From: an uncultured Butyricimonas sp.
GTDB taxonomy: Bacteria > Bacteroidota > Bacteroidia > Bacteroidales > Marinifilaceae
Assembly (NCBI GenBank): GCA_944320555.1
Contig: CALUHX010000013.1
Span: 1 to 63,425 of the forward strand
Length of the DNA: 63,425 nt
Direction of reading: 5' to 3'
Each line of letters begins with the position of its first letter. Within the stretch, counting starts at the first letter, position 1. The translations under genes were made by a program, and so were the position numbers. Shown here piece after piece: positions 26,215 through 35,653 of this stretch. The notes under the pieces were generated by a model. The model did no database searches and was not told the origin of the DNA. It saw only the letters and a program-made list of their open reading frames with translations.

Positions 26215-27375
26215 ATGAGAAACACCTACGACATAAGCAATGCCATCCACAAATATCTTATCGGGAAAGCCGATGAAGAAGAATTGTCCATTGTGGCAGA
26301 GTGGCTTTCGGAAAACGAACATCACAAAAAAATCATGACCTCTTTTCAAAATGAGGAATATTGGAAAAAAGAATTGAAAGAACACCAACAATTCGACATC
26401 CTTGCCGCCTATCAAAGATTCCGACAAGCCAAACTCCGGCTCAGAAGAAAGAAATTGTTTTTACGCCTTGCGGGAGCAGCCATTGTCACCTCAATTGTTT
26501 TGGGCGCTTCCTTGGCGTTATGGCAACACAAATCCACTCCTGAGGTGACAATCTCCGCCAGCGAGATCAAACCCGGAAGCAGCAAAGCCACTTTAATCAT
26601 GAGCAGCGGCATGACCATGCATCTTGAAGATTCCACAAATCTAAGATTGGATGAAAACAACACACAAATCAACATCCAAGACGGAGAAGTCATTTATAAT
26701 CAACAAAAAGAAAGCGTCACTTCCCAACCGACTCCCCATCCTAACATAATCTATACCCCCCGAGGAGGAGAGTACAAACTCACATTGTCCGACGGAACGA
26801 GAGTATGGTTGAACGCCGACACTGAAATCAGTTTTCCGTCCATTTTCACAGGGAAATACAGGGAAGTCAAGGTGTCGGGGGAAGTATTTTTCGAAGTGTC
26901 GAAAAACCCACAACATCCTTTCATTGTGAAAACAGACCTCTCAACCGTGCAAGTAACAGGCACGTCTTTCAATGTGCGAGCATACCCGAACGAAGTCCAA
27001 AGAATCACTTTGACAGAAGGCAAAATCAACGTGAACTACCAAGGCCACATCTCTCCCCTTTTTCCCGGCGAACAATGGGTGCTTGACAAACATGGCGAAC
27101 ATGTGAGAAAGGTAAAGGCGTCCGCCATAAGCGGTTGGAAGAACGGAAACTTTGTATTTGAAGACGTTCCATTGGATGCCGTATTCAACGATCTTGAGCG
27201 CTGGTACAACATCCGGACCTTCTTCGGCAACCAAAATTCCAAACACATCAGGTTCACAGGCATATTTCCCCGATACAGCGACTTCAAACAAGTACTAAAC
27301 ATTATAGAACTAGCCACATGTGTCCATTGTGTGGTAAACGACAAAACAGTCATCATTTATCAAGACAATAAATAA
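26215..27375 (+). CDS. FecR-family anti-sigma factor
   Basis: Single-span inner-membrane regulator, 386 residues. The cytoplasmic N-terminus (1-83) binds the sigma factor. The helix is at about 84-103 (LAGAAIVTSIVLGASLALW). The periplasmic FecR domain follows, with YTPRGGEYKLTLSDGTRVWL and FFEVSKNPQHPFIVKT, and the C-terminal DUF4974 domain has FVFEDVPLDAVFNDLERWYN. It receives the signal from the STN domain of the SusC-like receptor downstream. It is transcribed divergently from the sigma gene with only about 85 bases between, and no TAnnTTTG box precedes it, so it may depend on the ECF sigma itself. Confidence 0.93.
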   Translation: MRNTYDISNAIHKYLIGKADEEELSIVAEWLSENEHHKKIMTSFQNEEYWKKELKEHQQFDILAAYQRFRQAKLRLRRKKLFLRLAGAAIVTSIVLGASLALWQHKSTPEVTISASEIKPGSSKATLIMSSGMTMHLEDSTNLRLDENNTQINIQDGEVIYNQQKESVTSQPTPHPNIIYTPRGGEYKLTLSDGTRVWLNADTEISFPSIFTGKYREVKVSGEVFFEVSKNPQHPFIVKTDLSTVQVTGTSFNVRAYPNEVQRITLTEGKINVNYQGHISPLFPGEQWVLDKHGEHVRKVKASAISGWKNGNFVFEDVPLDAVFNDLERWYNIRTFFGNQNSKHIRFTGIFPRYSDFKQVLNIIELATCVHCVVNDKTVIIYQDNK

Positions 27376-27433
27376 GAAATCTCAACATATTTATTATTAA
27401 CGCTCCCCGCAAGGGGACAAAACAATGTAGAAC

Positions 27434-30400
27434 ATGAACAAAAGATGCGAAACAAAAAAACGTATGAAACGAATAACTCACTATTGTCTATTCGTTTTAT
27501 GCACACTGGTGTTTCCTTTTACAGGATTCTCCCAAGAAAATGCGCGCGTGACTCTAAACATGAAAGATGTCTCGCTTTTAGAAGTATTTGACGAAATCAC
27601 CAAACAAACCCAATACGAATTCGTCTACAGCAAACCTCTCATCGACAAAGCGGGGAAAGTCTCTGTGAACGTGAAAAACGAGACCCTTGAGAAAACACTT
27701 GAAACCATTTTGGAAAAGACCGAACTAGGGTTCAAAATCGAAGACAAGCATATCATTATCTCCCCAAAATTGAAAACGCCACAAACGACAGAAATGACCA
27801 CTTACACGGGAGAGATAAAAGACAAAAACGGCACTCCTTTGCCAGGAGCAACCATTCAAGTTGCCGGCACCACGACCGGAGTCGCAGCCGACACAGAAGG
27901 GAAATTTGCCATTTCCGTTCCGGACGCACCCAACCAAGAGCTCATTTTCTCTTTTGTAGGAATGAAGAAACAAACCGTCAAACTAACCGGACAAAAAACA
28001 TTGTCCATCACCATGGAAGAAGAGGATGACCAATTGGAGGAAGTGGTCGTGACCGGCATTTTCAACAAACCCAAAGAAAGTTTCACCGGTGCCGCCGTAA
28101 AATTCACACAAGACGAATTAAAAACAGCCAACAACCGCAGCGTACTACAGGCATTGTCCAATCTGGACCCGTCATTCGTAATTGTAGAAAACAACTCGGC
28201 AGGTTCCAACCCCAATGTGTTGCCGGAAGTGCGCCTAAGAGGCGTTTCAACCATACCCACCGTGGACGACCTGCAAAATTCCACCAGAGCCGAGTTATGC
28301 ACGCCCCTATTCATTTTGGACGGTTTTGAAATAACCCTAGAGCAAATGATGGACTTGAACAATGACGAAATCGCCTCCATCACCATCTTAAAAGACGCCA
28401 GTTCCACTGCCATGTACGGAAGCCGAGGCGCCAACGGAGTCATCGTAATCACGAGTATCGAACCACAAGTGGGAAAACTGAAAGTAAGTTACAGCGGAAA
28501 CCTGAATTTAGAGATTCCTGACTTAGGCAGTTACAACCTAATGAACGCCAGAGAAAAACTACAAGTGGAATGGGAAGCCGGCGTATATAACAATGACAAC
28601 CCCACAGACGACGCCGTTCTAAAACAAGCATACGCAAAAAAGATGTCACGAGTACTGGCCGGAGTAAACACCAACTGGCTCAAGATTCCCGTGCGCGTAG
28701 GCACCGGACAAGACCACTATTTAAACCTCACCGGAGGAGACCAGCATTTCCGGTTCAGCATGGGATTGTCCTACAATATCATAAAAGGCGCCATGAGAGG
28801 TTCCGACCGCAACACGCTAAACGGGAACTTGCGGTTGCAGTATCTGACCGAGAAATTCAGTTTCAGCAACAACGTGTCTCTCAGTTTTAACAAATCCAGC
28901 AACGGCACGTGGGGCGATTTCAGCACTTACGCAAACCTCAACCCTTACTACGAGCCGTATGACGAAGAAGGAAACATCGTCCGCCAATTCGAAACCGAGG
29001 GCAACAGGGCATTCCCGAACCCAATCAACAATCCTTTGGCCGACGCCCATACCAACAGTTTCGACAATTCTGACTACACAAACATCTCGAATAACTTTCA
29101 ATTGACTTACAATCCGACAAAAACAATCCAAGCGACCGTCAATTTCAGTTATTCCAAACGGTATTCCAAAACAGAAACCTACACATCTCCCAACCATTCG
29201 GATTATTGGGCCCAAGATGACTATACCGTAAGGGGAGAACGCTCCTATAGCGACAACACCAATCATTCCTACAGCTTGTCCGCGACATGCTCCTATTACA
29301 ACACATGGGGCAAACACATCATGACCGCCGGTGTCAATTATTCCCTGCTCGAGAATCAGACAGACACAAGAGGAATGAGAGTGATAGGCTTTCTCAACGA
29401 ATCGATGAACGACCTGTCAAACGCAGACTCATACCAAGGAGACCGGCCTTCGTCCAGCAACAGCAAGTCGCGCTCGATCGGTTTAGCCGCTTCTGTCAAT
29501 TACAATTATGACAACAGATATTTCGCCGACGTCTCCTACCGCGCGGACGGCAGTAGCTCTTTCGGCAACAATTCCCGTTGGGCTCCCTTCTGGTCCTTTG
29601 GATGCGGTTGGAACATCAATCAAGAAAAATTCATCCAGCACAACGTTCCATTCATCTCGCTGTTCCGTATCAAGTATTCCTATGGAGTATCCGGTTCCCA
29701 ACAGTTCTCTCCCTGGCAATCACTTGGAACATACACGATAGCCACATCCACCAATTATCACGGCGGCATCATCGCCAACATCACAGGACTTGAGAATCCG
29801 GACCTCAAATGGCAAAGCACTTACCAACACAACGTGGGAGCCGACATCAGCTTATGGGAAAGCCGATTGTCAATAACAGCCAACTACTATCGGAAATTGA
29901 CAAAAAATTCCATCACAGACATGGCTCTTCCCCTATCCACAGGATTTGACAGTTACACAGGCAACTCCGGAGAAATCCTAAACACCGGTTTCGATGTCAG
30001 TCTGTCTTTTTACGCGCTCAGAAACCTCAAAAAAGGCCTTTCTTGGAGTTTCAGGATCAGCACGTCACACAACAAAAACAAACTGTTAAAGTTGTCCGAC
30101 GCCATTAAGGAGCGCATGCAAGAACTGTCTTCCAGACAAGCCACGACTCTTTACTACGTGTACCAAGAAGGCGAGAGCACAGACGCCATTTACGCCATGC
30201 GCACCGCCGGTGTCGACCCCAGCACTGGAAAGGTCATTTACGTATATAAAGACGGCACCCAGAGCTACCATTACGACGTATCGCAACAAGTGGTCTGCGG
30301 TGATCGAATGCCAAAATTCGACGGGCGCCTTAATACAAATTTCGTATGGAAAAATTTCTCCATATACGCCAGCTTCACGTTGCGCCTGGGAGGACAAAAA

Positions 30401-30757
30401 TACAATAACACTTACGCCTCCAAAATCGAGAACGTGAATTTCTACAACAATCTGGACAAACGAGTGTTGACAGACCGCTGGAAAGCACCCGGCGACCACG
30501 CCGCATTCTATGGCTATTCCGAAAGCAACAACTACATTACCGACCGCTACGTGCAAGATGAAAACACACTCCAGTGCACAAACATCAACATCTCGTACAC
30601 ATTCCCCAAGAAGATTCTCAAACAATTGGGATTACAGAATCTAAGTCTTAACGCCAGCCTTGCCAATTTGTTCTACATCTCAACAGTAAGACAAGAACGA
30701 GGCACAAGCTATCCTTACGCCATCGAACCGACATTCGGATTATCATGTTCATTCTAA
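27434..30757 (+). CDS. SusC-like TonB-dependent receptor with STN signalling domain
   Basis: Outer-membrane transporter of 1107 residues. Order: signal peptide (about 10-34, ending FTGFSQ); STN domain (about 38-112, NMKDVSLLEVFDEITKQTQY) that talks to FecR; carboxypeptidase-regulatory-like domain (about 122-196, GEIKDKNGTPLPGATIQVAG); plug with VVVTGIF and ILKDASSTAMYGSRGANGVI; then the 22-strand barrel ending in the aromatic LSCSF. It works with the SusD gene 12 bases downstream. The STN domain ties it to the sigma/anti-sigma pair upstream. An alternative start is the ATG at 27464. Confidence 0.96.
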   Translation: MNKRCETKKRMKRITHYCLFVLCTLVFPFTGFSQENARVTLNMKDVSLLEVFDEITKQTQYEFVYSKPLIDKAGKVSVNVKNETLEKTLETILEKTELGFKIEDKHIIISPKLKTPQTTEMTTYTGEIKDKNGTPLPGATIQVAGTTTGVAADTEGKFAISVPDAPNQELIFSFVGMKKQTVKLTGQKTLSITMEEEDDQLEEVVVTGIFNKPKESFTGAAVKFTQDELKTANNRSVLQALSNLDPSFVIVENNSAGSNPNVLPEVRLRGVSTIPTVDDLQNSTRAELCTPLFILDGFEITLEQMMDLNNDEIASITILKDASSTAMYGSRGANGVIVITSIEPQVGKLKVSYSGNLNLEIPDLGSYNLMNAREKLQVEWEAGVYNNDNPTDDAVLKQAYAKKMSRVLAGVNTNWLKIPVRVGTGQDHYLNLTGGDQHFRFSMGLSYNIIKGAMRGSDRNTLNGNLRLQYLTEKFSFSNNVSLSFNKSSNGTWGDFSTYANLNPYYEPYDEEGNIVRQFETEGNRAFPNPINNPLADAHTNSFDNSDYTNISNNFQLTYNPTKTIQATVNFSYSKRYSKTETYTSPNHSDYWAQDDYTVRGERSYSDNTNHSYSLSATCSYYNTWGKHIMTAGVNYSLLENQTDTRGMRVIGFLNESMNDLSNADSYQGDRPSSSNSKSRSIGLAASVNYNYDNRYFADVSYRADGSSSFGNNSRWAPFWSFGCGWNINQEKFIQHNVPFISLFRIKYSYGVSGSQQFSPWQSLGTYTIATSTNYHGGIIANITGLENPDLKWQSTYQHNVGADISLWESRLSITANYYRKLTKNSITDMALPLSTGFDSYTGNSGEILNTGFDVSLSFYALRNLKKGLSWSFRISTSHNKNKLLKLSDAIKERMQELSSRQATTLYYVYQEGESTDAIYAMRTAGVDPSTGKVIYVYKDGTQSYHYDVSQQVVCGDRMPKFDGRLNTNFVWKNFSIYASFTLRLGGQKYNNTYASKIENVNFYNNLDKRVLTDRWKAPGDHAAFYGYSESNNYITDRYVQDENTLQCTNINISYTFPKKILKQLGLQNLSLNASLANLFYISTVRQERGTSYPYAIEPTFGLSCSF

Positions 30758-30769
30758 AACTAAAAGATT

Positions 30770-32200
30770 ATGAATAAGTTTATATACATCAGTCTCTGTT
30801 CTCTCGTTTTTCTGTTCACTTCATGTGAAAAATGGTTGACAATCCAACCTAACAACGAGATTGAAAAAACGAAACTATACGAAACGGAAGACGGCTTTTG
30901 GCAAGCCACGAACGGGATATATTATTACCTGTACCACATTTATGACCCGTCCGTAAGCGCCACCGAATACCGTTACAGCGTGGACGTATGGGAAGACCTC
31001 ATCTGCCTATGGACCGTGTCGTCGACATCCAGTTCCGCCCAGTGGAACAAACACATGTACAAGAACAGCAATGTGGAGAACGACATGGAGATCATTTTTC
31101 TGAATCTTTACAACCTTATCGCACATTGCAACACGATTCTGCAATATGTGGACAATGTCGATTTCCTTCCCTCGACAAGTTACAACATCATCAAAGGCGA
31201 AGCCTTAGCCTTAAGGGCCTACTTCCACTTTGACTTAATGCGCTTATGGGGGCCCATACCGACAAACATAGACGAGAACTACACGTACCTGCCATACGTG
31301 ACCCAAGTGTCCAAATCCAGCAGTGAGTACAACACGTATGAGGATTACATGTCCTTCTTGCTCGAAGACTTAAACGAAGCAGAGAGACTGTTGAAGATGT
31401 CTGATCCAATCGTAAACTATTCCTGCGACGAGCTGAACACGGGCTCCATGTTTGGCGACTACAACCGGACGGAATTCTATTACCGGCAAAACAGGATGAA
31501 CTATTACGGAGCTTGCGCCCTGCACGCGCGGGTCGCCTTGTGGATGAACGACCAACAAACAGCGGTATCTTACGCGGACAGCATAATCAATGCCACAAAC
31601 GCGGACGGTTCTCTCAAATTCACTTTAGGGACAGCGTCCGACGTTTCGGAGGAGACCCAGACCAACACAAACACGTTGCACACGGAACATCTATTCAGCA
31701 TTTATTATTCTTACTACAACTGGCAAGAAAGCTGGAGCACAATCCAAGACAACAAACACTATTTCCAATGGTCAAAAATAAGCTCACTCTTCAACGGGGA
31801 CGAGAACGACTTCAGATTCGGAACTTTATGCTATCAGCCAGACGACTCACAACAAGCCTACGGGACTTCCCGCAAATACATGTGCTACGACGACTTGTGG
31901 GTTCCCCTTGCCCGGCTGTCCGAAATGTATTTTATCGTCATGGAATGCGGCTCATTAGACAGGGCGAACGAGCTATACAACCAATTTTGCGCTTCAAGAG
32001 GATGCCAATACACTGAATTAACCGCCGAGAACAGACAATCTATTGTCCTACAAGAATATTACAAAGAATTCATAGCTGAGGGACAAATCTTTTTCGCAAA
32101 CAAACGCCTCGCCATACAAAATCCGTTGTGGGTGGAAGACGACATGAGAGAAGAACAATACGTGTTACCAATACCAGAAAGAGAGTCAAACTTACAGTAA
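30770..32200 (+). CDS. SusD/RagB-family ligand-binding lipoprotein
   Basis: Outer-membrane surface lipoprotein of 476 residues that lids the SusC barrel. The lipobox is at LVFLFTSCEKW (C19). The helical TPR-like fold has the family's GEALALRAYFHFDLMRLWGP (about 143-162), and the C-terminal region has VPLARLSEMYFIVMEC and YKEFIAEGQIFFANKRL. It is the RagB/NanU-type variety that in other species binds peptides or glycans. Ligand unknown. Confidence 0.95.
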   Translation: MNKFIYISLCSLVFLFTSCEKWLTIQPNNEIEKTKLYETEDGFWQATNGIYYYLYHIYDPSVSATEYRYSVDVWEDLICLWTVSSTSSSAQWNKHMYKNSNVENDMEIIFLNLYNLIAHCNTILQYVDNVDFLPSTSYNIIKGEALALRAYFHFDLMRLWGPIPTNIDENYTYLPYVTQVSKSSSEYNTYEDYMSFLLEDLNEAERLLKMSDPIVNYSCDELNTGSMFGDYNRTEFYYRQNRMNYYGACALHARVALWMNDQQTAVSYADSIINATNADGSLKFTLGTASDVSEETQTNTNTLHTEHLFSIYYSYYNWQESWSTIQDNKHYFQWSKISSLFNGDENDFRFGTLCYQPDDSQQAYGTSRKYMCYDDLWVPLARLSEMYFIVMECGSLDRANELYNQFCASRGCQYTELTAENRQSIVLQEYYKEFIAEGQIFFANKRLAIQNPLWVEDDMREEQYVLPIPERESNLQ

Positions 32201-32210
32201 ATCAAAAAGC

Positions 32211-32759
32211 ATGAAAACACTATTACATATCGCCATAATCGCATGCGTGGCATGCGCTTGTCAGGAACAAAAACCACAAGGCTACACCGGAAACAACACA
32301 ATTATTTTTTACACGGACAACCTTGAGGACGAAGACCAAATAACCCAAACCTTTTATTGGGCCGCCGCTTTAAACCCTGATTCCGAATATGACACCTGCT
32401 GGGTCGATGTGGCCACAGTGGGAGACGCGGTGGATTACGACAGGGAATTGAAGATAGTCCAAGACACCGCCATCGGTTGGAATTATTTATATGACTTGGT
32501 TGGAAATCTTGTGGACTCCACATCCTACATAATCCCCAACCAAGCGGTGGAAGGCAGACATTACGTGCCGTTCGACGATGAAGGATTGCAACGGTTCATG
32601 GTCATGCCAGCCAACACATACCGCACCCAGATTCCAATTGTCATGCGCCGCGACCCGGACAACAATCATACCTTGACGTTGGAAATACGTTTGGTGGACA
32701 CTCCCACTGCTAAAATTGGAGAAAGCAGATTATCAACTTGTCAAATCACTATAGAATAA
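32211..32759 (+). CDS. DUF4843-type surface lipoprotein
   Basis: 182 residues with a short lipoprotein signal (CVACACQEQ, lipid cysteine about 17). The beta-rich body, with GRHYVPFDDEGLQRFMVMPA and IPIVMRRDP, matches the layout of DUF4843 proteins. These are regularly encoded after susD in Odoribacter and Butyricimonas loci and are taken to be accessory surface binding proteins. It begins 10 bases after susD. Confidence 0.75.
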   Translation: MKTLLHIAIIACVACACQEQKPQGYTGNNTIIFYTDNLEDEDQITQTFYWAAALNPDSEYDTCWVDVATVGDAVDYDRELKIVQDTAIGWNYLYDLVGNLVDSTSYIIPNQAVEGRHYVPFDDEGLQRFMVMPANTYRTQIPIVMRRDPDNNHTLTLEIRLVDTPTAKIGESRLSTCQITIE

Positions 32760-32766
32760 TAACATT

Positions 32767-33849
32767 ATGAAAAAATTCCATCTCATTTATATTCTTCTTC
32801 TTTTAGGATTCATCTCTTGCGATTACGGAGAAGACTTTGACGGTTTTAAAGAAGAGCTTGTGGGAGGCGCCGTACAGGCCGTGTACGTTTCCCCAAGCTC
32901 AGCGACACTGTACATCGACAGCGAACTGCCCACCATGCGCGCATTTGTGACACCGATTTATGCCGCCGACACGACGGTCAGTTGGATGTCCGACCACCCT
33001 GAAATCTTAAGCGTGAATGCAGAAACAGGAGAACTGTCATGGGGCACCATCGCAAACAGCGAGGTGACAATTAGCGCTGTCAGCAACAGCAACACCAACG
33101 CGGTAGGCTCATGCACATTCACCATCCGCAATTCACGCAACAACTACGGCTACGTGGACGCCCGCTCCATTGGCCTGTGGATTTTAGACCGGAACATCGG
33201 AGCTTCGACGACTCCGGCCGAGAATGCCACTTGGTCATTCCCTCCCTCGGCCAAAGGCGCGGCAGGCAACTATTATCAATGGGGACACAATGACCCCGTG
33301 GCCAACATTGAGAACGGAGGAGCCAATGGCAACGGCTGGGGCGACACATGGCATTACGAGTCCGATGGAAGGAACCTGAATTCCGGCCTGCCGGGACGCG
33401 ACCCGTATTGGTCCGCGGACAATCAGGCCTTCGTGGACTGGAGCAACGAGAGCAACTTGCCGGGAGGCATGGACGGATGGCGTTTGCCTACGAGAGAGGA
33501 ATTGGAACAAATCGCCTATTACATAAACGAGGACAATTTCAGAAACGCAGAGGACAAAAGCAAGGCGAGAGTCCTATGGAACGATTTGGGATTCGTACCC
33601 ACCGCCTACCTCGACATCTATTATGAGGGTTACCTGACCTGGCGCATCACGAGTTCTTGCATTCTTTGGTCGTCTGATTACGATCCCGAGACCAATCTCG
33701 TCTGGTGTCTTCAAATCGATGTCAGCAACGGCGTTATCAGCACAAAGATGGTCCAATATGAAATCAACCGAGCCATGCCTATTCGTCTCGTACGCGACGC
33801 AAGCTCATTTGACGGAGAAGACGAGTCCGAAAGCAGCGATGAACAATAA
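32767..33849 (+). CDS. surface lipoprotein with Ig-like and FISUMP-type domains
   Basis: 360 residues. Lipobox LLLGFISCDYG (C18), then a bacterial Ig-like domain (about 40-120, VYVSPSSATLYIDSELPTMR, typical BIG2). A FISUMP or DUF1566-like domain follows at about 125-345, with GYVDARSIGLWILDRNIGAS, YYQWGH and the signature GWRLPTREELEQIAYY. An acidic tail ends the protein. FISUMP-type domains are lectin-like folds on the surface of Bacteroidetes. It is in the susCD operon, 7 bases from its neighbour; binding partner unknown. Confidence 0.72.
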   Translation: MKKFHLIYILLLLGFISCDYGEDFDGFKEELVGGAVQAVYVSPSSATLYIDSELPTMRAFVTPIYAADTTVSWMSDHPEILSVNAETGELSWGTIANSEVTISAVSNSNTNAVGSCTFTIRNSRNNYGYVDARSIGLWILDRNIGASTTPAENATWSFPPSAKGAAGNYYQWGHNDPVANIENGGANGNGWGDTWHYESDGRNLNSGLPGRDPYWSADNQAFVDWSNESNLPGGMDGWRLPTREELEQIAYYINEDNFRNAEDKSKARVLWNDLGFVPTAYLDIYYEGYLTWRITSSCILWSSDYDPETNLVWCLQIDVSNGVISTKMVQYEINRAMPIRLVRDASSFDGEDESESSDEQ

Positions 33850-33869
33850 CATTGAAAAAACAACTGAAT

Positions 33870-35648
33870 ATGAAACGTTTATTAATAAATATTTGCCTAT
33901 TACTAACGATTATCGTGTCATGCACCGACACGGAAATAATGGACTCCACGTTCACTTTAGAGGTAAAAGGATTCGTGGAAGAAGAATGTTACACATTCGG
34001 AGAGGAACAACCTCTATATCTATGGGCATCCAAAAACTGGGCCGACAACCAAGTCTCAGAAGTGACTTACGAGGTCTATCCCGAAGCGTTGGAAGCCTAC
34101 AATTCCTCAGAGGGAACTTCTTACAAATTACTTTCCGAATCTTGTTACCGAATCGAACAAGACTCGTTCTCGATAGACGACGAGACTCAATATGCCAAAT
34201 TCAGAGTGATGTATTCTCCGGAGCAAATCATTGCCGAAGGAGGAAGTTACAACACGGTAGAATACGCCCTTCCTCTACGCATCCTTGTGAACGGGGTCCC
34301 CATGGAAGACCGCTACGGATGCGTGATTGTGGGATTCAACGTTAACAAGGCATTGATTTCCATCTCGAACCCCCGTGAGACATCCATCACTATAGACAAT
34401 TCCGTCAGCCAAGAAATAGCCATGACTTTCGGAGTGAATTATAACAACATCGAATGGGTTCAGCTTGATTTCTCCATAAATGGCGAGTTAATCGACGAAT
34501 ACAACCAAGAACATGGAACGAGTTACCTTCCCTTCCCCATGGAAGACTTAAGTTACCTGACGGAAGAGTTTGAGTTGGAACGGGAAGTGGACGTGGACTC
34601 CGCCCTGTTCTATGCGGACATGGCACATCTGGACCAGACTCAAGAGTACTTGTTGGCCATCCGGTTAGACAATGTCTCGTCGACCCGGTGCAAGATAGAT
34701 CCGGAGAACAACACCCGCTATGTGATTTTCAGCAATCCGCGCATTCCCCAATCGAAATGGAGAGTGTCGGCTAGCTCCACCATAGAAGGCTCCGCCACAA
34801 ACTTAGCAGATGACAATCTTACCACTTTCTGGATGTGGAACTACAACTCCATCAATTTGCCGGAAAATATCACATTCCTATTGAACGACATGAGCGAGTT
34901 AGCCGTCATTGAAAGAATCCAATTATTCGCCCGTCAATACAACAATAGCTGGCAAGGGCCCGAAAACATGGAAATTTATGTCACGAAAGATTGCGAAACA
35001 TGGGAGAAAGTCAAAGATTATACCGTGCAACTCAATGCCGACAATTTAGTCAATACCGACGGATATTACATTGAACTCGACGAACCGGTGGAATGCGTCG
35101 GTTTGCGAATAGACATCACTTCATATTATGACAATGGTGTCGGATTCATGGAAATTTACATGGAAGGAAAAATGCAAGAGAATCCCAATCCGCCAGCAAT
35201 CGCCAATCGAATACCCCAGGACGTATGGGAAGTGACGACCTCCACGACCAGTTCCGGTTCTCCCTCCGATTTGAACGATGGCAATGAAAACACTAATTGG
35301 CTATGGCAATGGTCTAATTATCAGCTACCAGAAAACATCACCTACACGTTAACAGACCAATCCCAAACCGCCACGATTGAATCCATCGACGTGTACGCCT
35401 ACAATACCGGCAACCCCTCATGGCTGGGAGCCAAAACAATCGAAGTACAGGTCCAAAACGGTGACGCATGGAACACGATTCAAACTTACAATGTGGCATT
35501 ACGAGACGACGGACGCGCCGACACCGACGGTTACACCATCGAACTGGACTCGCCCGTCCAATGCAAGGCGATTCGCTTGAGCGTGACAGAAGTGTATAGC
35601 GACGGCCTTTCTTTCGGCGAAATTTACATGAACGGAGAATTAAATTAA
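33870..35648 (+). CDS. SusE/F-position lipoprotein: DUF1735 plus two F5/8 type C-like domains
   Basis: 592 residues counted from the ATG at 33870; an in-frame TTG at 33852 gives six more. Lipobox LLTIIVSCTDT. Two DUF1735-type beta domains occupy about 20-280 (the second has EYNQEHGTSYLPFP). Two discoidin-like carbohydrate-binding modules follow, near 295-445 and 450-592, each with the pattern ATNLADDN/SDLNDGNENT-x-W, LPENITFLL/YTL and a final GFMEIYMEG/SFGEIYMNG. Likely holds ligand at the cell surface next to SusCD. Confidence 0.8.
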   Translation: MKRLLINICLLLTIIVSCTDTEIMDSTFTLEVKGFVEEECYTFGEEQPLYLWASKNWADNQVSEVTYEVYPEALEAYNSSEGTSYKLLSESCYRIEQDSFSIDDETQYAKFRVMYSPEQIIAEGGSYNTVEYALPLRILVNGVPMEDRYGCVIVGFNVNKALISISNPRETSITIDNSVSQEIAMTFGVNYNNIEWVQLDFSINGELIDEYNQEHGTSYLPFPMEDLSYLTEEFELEREVDVDSALFYADMAHLDQTQEYLLAIRLDNVSSTRCKIDPENNTRYVIFSNPRIPQSKWRVSASSTIEGSATNLADDNLTTFWMWNYNSINLPENITFLLNDMSELAVIERIQLFARQYNNSWQGPENMEIYVTKDCETWEKVKDYTVQLNADNLVNTDGYYIELDEPVECVGLRIDITSYYDNGVGFMEIYMEGKMQENPNPPAIANRIPQDVWEVTTSTTSSGSPSDLNDGNENTNWLWQWSNYQLPENITYTLTDQSQTATIESIDVYAYNTGNPSWLGAKTIEVQVQNGDAWNTIQTYNVALRDDGRADTDGYTIELDSPVQCKAIRLSVTEVYSDGLSFGEIYMNGELN

Positions 35649-35653
35649 CCCAC

